Source of the DNA: Streptomyces sp. A0642
GTDB taxonomy: Bacteria > Actinomycetota > Actinomycetes > Streptomycetales > Streptomycetaceae
Direction of reading: 5' to 3'
DNA length: 64,000 bases
Assembly (NCBI RefSeq): GCF_004795105.1
Contig: NZ_SSBL01000008.1
Span: 124,001-188,000, forward strand
Below, one piece after another: positions 62,016 to 64,000 of this stretch; the first letter of the stretch is position 1; the number at the start of each line of letters is the position of its first letter. The notes under the pieces are model-generated. The model made no database searches, had not been told where the DNA came from, and saw only the letters and a list, made by a program, of their open reading frames with translations. The translations under genes were made by a program, and so were the position numbers.

Positions 62016-62087
62016 GCGCGATTAGCTCAGCGGGAGAGCGCTTCCCTGACACGGAAGAGGTCACTGGTTCAATCCCAGTATCGCGCA
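62016..62087 (+). tRNA. tRNA-Val (GAC), copy 3
   Basis: Same sequence as copy 2: acceptor GCGCGAT/ATCGCGC, anticodon GAC, discriminator A. Last gene of the cluster, followed by a strong hairpin. Confidence 0.95.
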
Positions 62088-62093
62088 CAGTCC

Positions 62094-62125
62094 GAAGCCC
62101 CGGTCGTCTCGACGACCGGGGCTTC
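62094..62125 (+). terminator. tRNA cluster terminator
   Basis: A perfect 14-bp stem (GAAGCCCCGGTCGT / ACGACCGGGGCTTC) with loop CTCG starts 7 bases after the last tRNA. Confidence 0.85.
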
Positions 62126-62192
62126 GTCGTTGACCCCATGCCGGCGCTGCGGCCCGGGCGGGTTCCGTCCGGGCCGCAACTGCCGGGCCGGG

Positions 62193-62474
62193 TCAGGACG
62201 AGAAGAGCATCCGGCCGAAGCTCTTCTGCCGGTAGTGGCCCTGGTGGTGGCCGCCGTGCTGCTGCGGCGCGCCCCAGGCGGGCGCGGGAGCTGCCGGGTA
62301 TGCCTGCGGGGCGGGCGGCGGCGGAGCCTGCTGCGTCCACTGCGCCTCGATGCGGGTCAGGGATTCCAGCTCACCGTAGTCCAGGAATATCCCCCGGCAG
62401 CCGCTGCACTGCTCGATCTGGATGCCGTTGCGGTTGTACGTCTGCATCTGTGCGTGGCACTTGGGACACTGCAT
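62193..62474 (-). CDS. zf-TFIIB (zinc-ribbon) domain protein
   Basis: A 93-residue protein. ATG 62474 (MQCPKCHAQMQTYNRNGIQI) follows AGGAG by 11 bases; GTG 62486 adds four residues. The zinc ribbon is MQCPKCHAQM ... EQCSGCRGIFLDYGELESL, four Cys in CxxC-CxxC arrangement. The rest is a Pro/Ala/Gln/His-rich linker and a short conserved end (YRQKSFGRMLFSS). Function is unknown; it is probably a small nucleic-acid- or protein-binding module. Confidence 0.87.
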   Translation of the reverse strand: MQCPKCHAQMQTYNRNGIQIEQCSGCRGIFLDYGELESLTRIEAQWTQQAPPPPAPQAYPAAPAPAWGAPQQHGGHHQGHYRQKSFGRMLFSS

Positions 62475-62542
62475 CTGCGGGCTCACTCCTCGGCGTCGGT
62501 TAGCCGTCGCCGGAATGCATGCCCGGCGGCGGTCGGTTCACC

Positions 62543-63547
62543 CTACGACGAGTGCCGGGCGCTCAACTCGGGCGGGAGAGCGGCAATCCGGGCACAAGCA
62601 TCGATCATGACCTGTTCCACCTCATCCGGAACCCTGTGCTCCTCGGCGGACTTGGCGAGAGCCAGTGCCGCCGTCTGCACGGTCAGGGCGCGGGCGGCGA
62701 CGTCCAGCGCGGGCCACGGGTCGCCGTCGGCGCCCGTCGCGGGTCCCCCCGCGGCCCGGTAGGCGTCCAGGAAGCGGAACCAGACCTCGGGGGGCAGCAG
62801 CCCGGCCGCGTACCAGGCTGCGGGTCGCGCCAGGTCCCAGGCGGGATCGCCGGTTCCCGCGTCGTCGACGTCGATCAGCAGCCACGGGCCGTGCGGTGCG
62901 GGGTGCCGGACGAGCTGGCCCAGGTGCAGGTCTCCGTGGCAGAGGACACCCGCATGGTGCGCGGGGGCGGGGGCCTCGTCCCGGGCCCAGGGCGGCAGCC
63001 CGCGCCAGGCCGCCAGAACGGGGGCCGTGGCCGGGTCGCCCGACCGGGCCGCCCGCATCCGGGCCACGGCGAGGGCGGCCTTGGCCGGGCCGCGCATGGC
63101 CGGCGGCGCGGGCCGGTCCCCCCGGCTCCCGGTGCGGTGCAGGCGGGCCAGCAGAACCGCCGCCTCCTCCCACGGCGCCGCGTCCGGGTCGCCCGGGTCC
63201 ACGGGCTCCCCGTACGGCCACAGGGTGACGGGGCGTCCGTGCAGCACGGCGAGACGGGGCGCGGCGGCATCCGCCCCGGCCGGGTCCGCGGCCGCCGGCA
63301 GGGGAAGGGGGGCGAGCAGGATGCCGGCCAGCCCGGGGCCGGCGGCCAGGGCGAGGCGGACGGACAGGCCGGCGGTGTCGGTGCCGGCGGCGTGGGCCTT
63401 GGCGACGACGGGGCCGCAGCGGACCACGGTGCCGTCCGCCCGGTCCGCGAGGACGACCGGCGGGGGGCAGGCGCAGCCGGGCTCCGGGCGGGCATGGGCC
63501 GCTTCGTGGGCGAGGGCGCCCAGCGCGCGTACGAGTGCGGTGGTCAC
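62543..63547 (-). CDS. Phosphotransferase family protein (APH-like kinase fold)
   Basis: A 334-residue protein with GTG 63547 (VTTALVRALGALAHEAAHAR) behind GGGGGAG. The catalytic loop is GVLCHGDLHLGQLVRHPAP (HGDLHxxN-like, with Gln in place of Asn) and the metal-binding segment is WLLIDVDDAGTGDPAWDLAR. The N-terminal lobe has VVAKAHAAGTDT as the ATP-Lys region. It belongs to the aminoglycoside/homoserine/choline kinase superfamily. The substrate is unknown, and resistance should not be assumed. Confidence 0.87.
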   Translation of the reverse strand: MTTALVRALGALAHEAAHARPEPGCACPPPVVLADRADGTVVRCGPVVAKAHAAGTDTAGLSVRLALAAGPGLAGILLAPLPLPAAADPAGADAAAPRLAVLHGRPVTLWPYGEPVDPGDPDAAPWEEAAVLLARLHRTGSRGDRPAPPAMRGPAKAALAVARMRAARSGDPATAPVLAAWRGLPPWARDEAPAPAHHAGVLCHGDLHLGQLVRHPAPHGPWLLIDVDDAGTGDPAWDLARPAAWYAAGLLPPEVWFRFLDAYRAAGGPATGADGDPWPALDVAARALTVQTAALALAKSAEEHRVPDEVEQVMIDACARIAALPPELSARHSS

Positions 63548-63915
63548 GGACTCCCCCGGTGCACAGGATCGGCGGACGCGGATTGCGCCGCGCCCGCCGG
63601 AGAGCGTACGCGGATCGCCCCGGCCGAGCGGTGCACGGGGTGGACGCCTCGCGGCGCGGGTCCGTGCTCGGCGGCTCAGCGCGGACGACGGACGTGATCT
63701 CGGGGCCTCGCCGCACGCGCCCGTGCGGGAGAAGACCGCGTGGCCGGGCTTCCTTGCTCTGGGAAGAGGGGCCGCCGCACGGCCCCGGACAGCGCGATGT
63801 CCGGTCAGCTCCCCAGCTGACCGGACAAACGCTGCCGTCCGCCGCACCCCCGTCCCCACGGGGTTGTTGGCCGGATGTCCCGGTCCGGACCGCTCTTCCG
63901 GACCCGGGGCGCCGC
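63548..63915. other. Intergenic region upstream of the phosphotransferase gene (368 bp)
   Basis: No gene was supported on either strand. The only structure seen is the hairpin at 63798-63827. Both neighbours are on the minus strand. Confidence 0.4.
63798..63827 (-). terminator. Terminator-like hairpin
   Basis: A perfect 13-bp stem (TGTCCGGTCAGCT / AGCTGACCGGACA) with loop CCCC lies about 90 bp after the stop of the gene entering from the right edge. Confidence 0.65.
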
Positions 63916-64000
63916 TCAGCGCCCCAGCATCACGCCCACGGACGACGCCTGTGTGACCACCGCTTCCCAGCCGCCGAAGACGACTGCGAGCAGGGCCGCC
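63916..64000 (-). CDS. 3' end of an unidentified gene (cut by window edge)
   Basis: The last 27 codons read AALLAVVFGGWEAVVTQASS then VGVMLGR and a TGA at 63918-63916. Codon composition fits coding DNA, and the hydrophobic/small-residue pattern suggests a membrane or Rossmann-type end. The fragment is too short to name. Confidence 0.45.
   Translation of the reverse strand, partial: AALLAVVFGGWEAVVTQASSVGVMLGR

Noticed and set aside
62543..63547. Aminoglycoside resistance kinase
   Set aside because: Only the general kinase fold is recognisable. The substrate-binding part does not match known resistance enzymes, and the catalytic loop carries Gln where Asn is usual.

Overview
The window is a chromosomal segment of a Streptomyces-type actinomycete. 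The evidence is very high G+C with strong third-position G/C bias, frequent GTG and TTG starts, ssgB (a sporulation-specific SsgA-like protein), a phosphatidylinositol mannoside gene cluster and a DmdR/DtxR-type iron box. From memory, the gene order ruvX-alaS ... rpsD ... hisS ... relA-apt-secFD-yajC ... ruvBAC ... pdxST ... thrS ... ssgB matches the conserved Streptomyces core around S. coelicolor SCO1500-SCO1550. No phage, insertion sequence, integrase or CRISPR array was seen.

Layout. 1-5.1 kb (minus strand): N-terminal part of mltG, ruvX, alaS and two small membrane-associated genes. 5.3-7.5 kb (plus): a STAND/NB-ARC ATPase with a TPR-like tail and no recognisable DNA-binding domain. 7.5-9.1 kb: rpsD divergent from a DUF2470 gene, with an iron box between them. 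9.1-13.5 kb (minus): rarA, a VKOR-family protein, hisS and an MBL-fold hydrolase. 13.6-16 kb (plus): a membrane-anchored cyclophilin and a DUF349 protein. 16-25.3 kb (minus): bifunctional relA, the yajC-secD-secF-apt operon and ruvC-ruvA-ruvB. 25.4-31.7 kb (minus): yebC, pdxS-pdxT, an unknown membrane protein, and the PI synthase / PatA-like acyltransferase / PimA-like mannosyltransferase cluster. 32-37.5 kb: an EF-G-like GTPase, an unknown membrane protein, a HIT protein and a K+ channel. 37.6-42.4 kb: thrS, a coupled unknown/DUF4365 pair and a DnaQ-like exonuclease.

42.5-57.1 kb mixes core and accessory genes. Two near-identical tRNA-Val(CAC) genes in the same orientation bracket about 10 kb. 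That segment holds an SRPBCC protein, a very large polytopic membrane protein and a five-gene operon: solute-binding lipoprotein, two ABC permeases, a YesL-like DUF624 protein and a Tat-exported PL26-like exo-rhamnogalacturonan lyase. Beyond the second tRNA lie a PGPGW membrane protein, ssgB, a CGNR zinc-finger protein, a small membrane protein, an AXE1-type esterase and a LacI regulator. A 12-bp palindrome occurs twice upstream of lacI, and a degenerate copy lies upstream of the transporter operon. The two blocks may therefore be one pectin (rhamnogalacturonan) regulon split around ssgB.

57-64 kb: a small membrane protein, a DsbA/FrnE-like protein, a tandem-GNAT protein, pabC-pabB, a 35-bp tandem repeat, five tRNA genes (Gly-GCC, Cys-GCA, three Val-GAC) behind one promoter, a zinc-ribbon protein, a phosphotransferase and the 3' end of an unidentified gene. 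All seven tRNA genes were read by hand from cloverleaf pairing.
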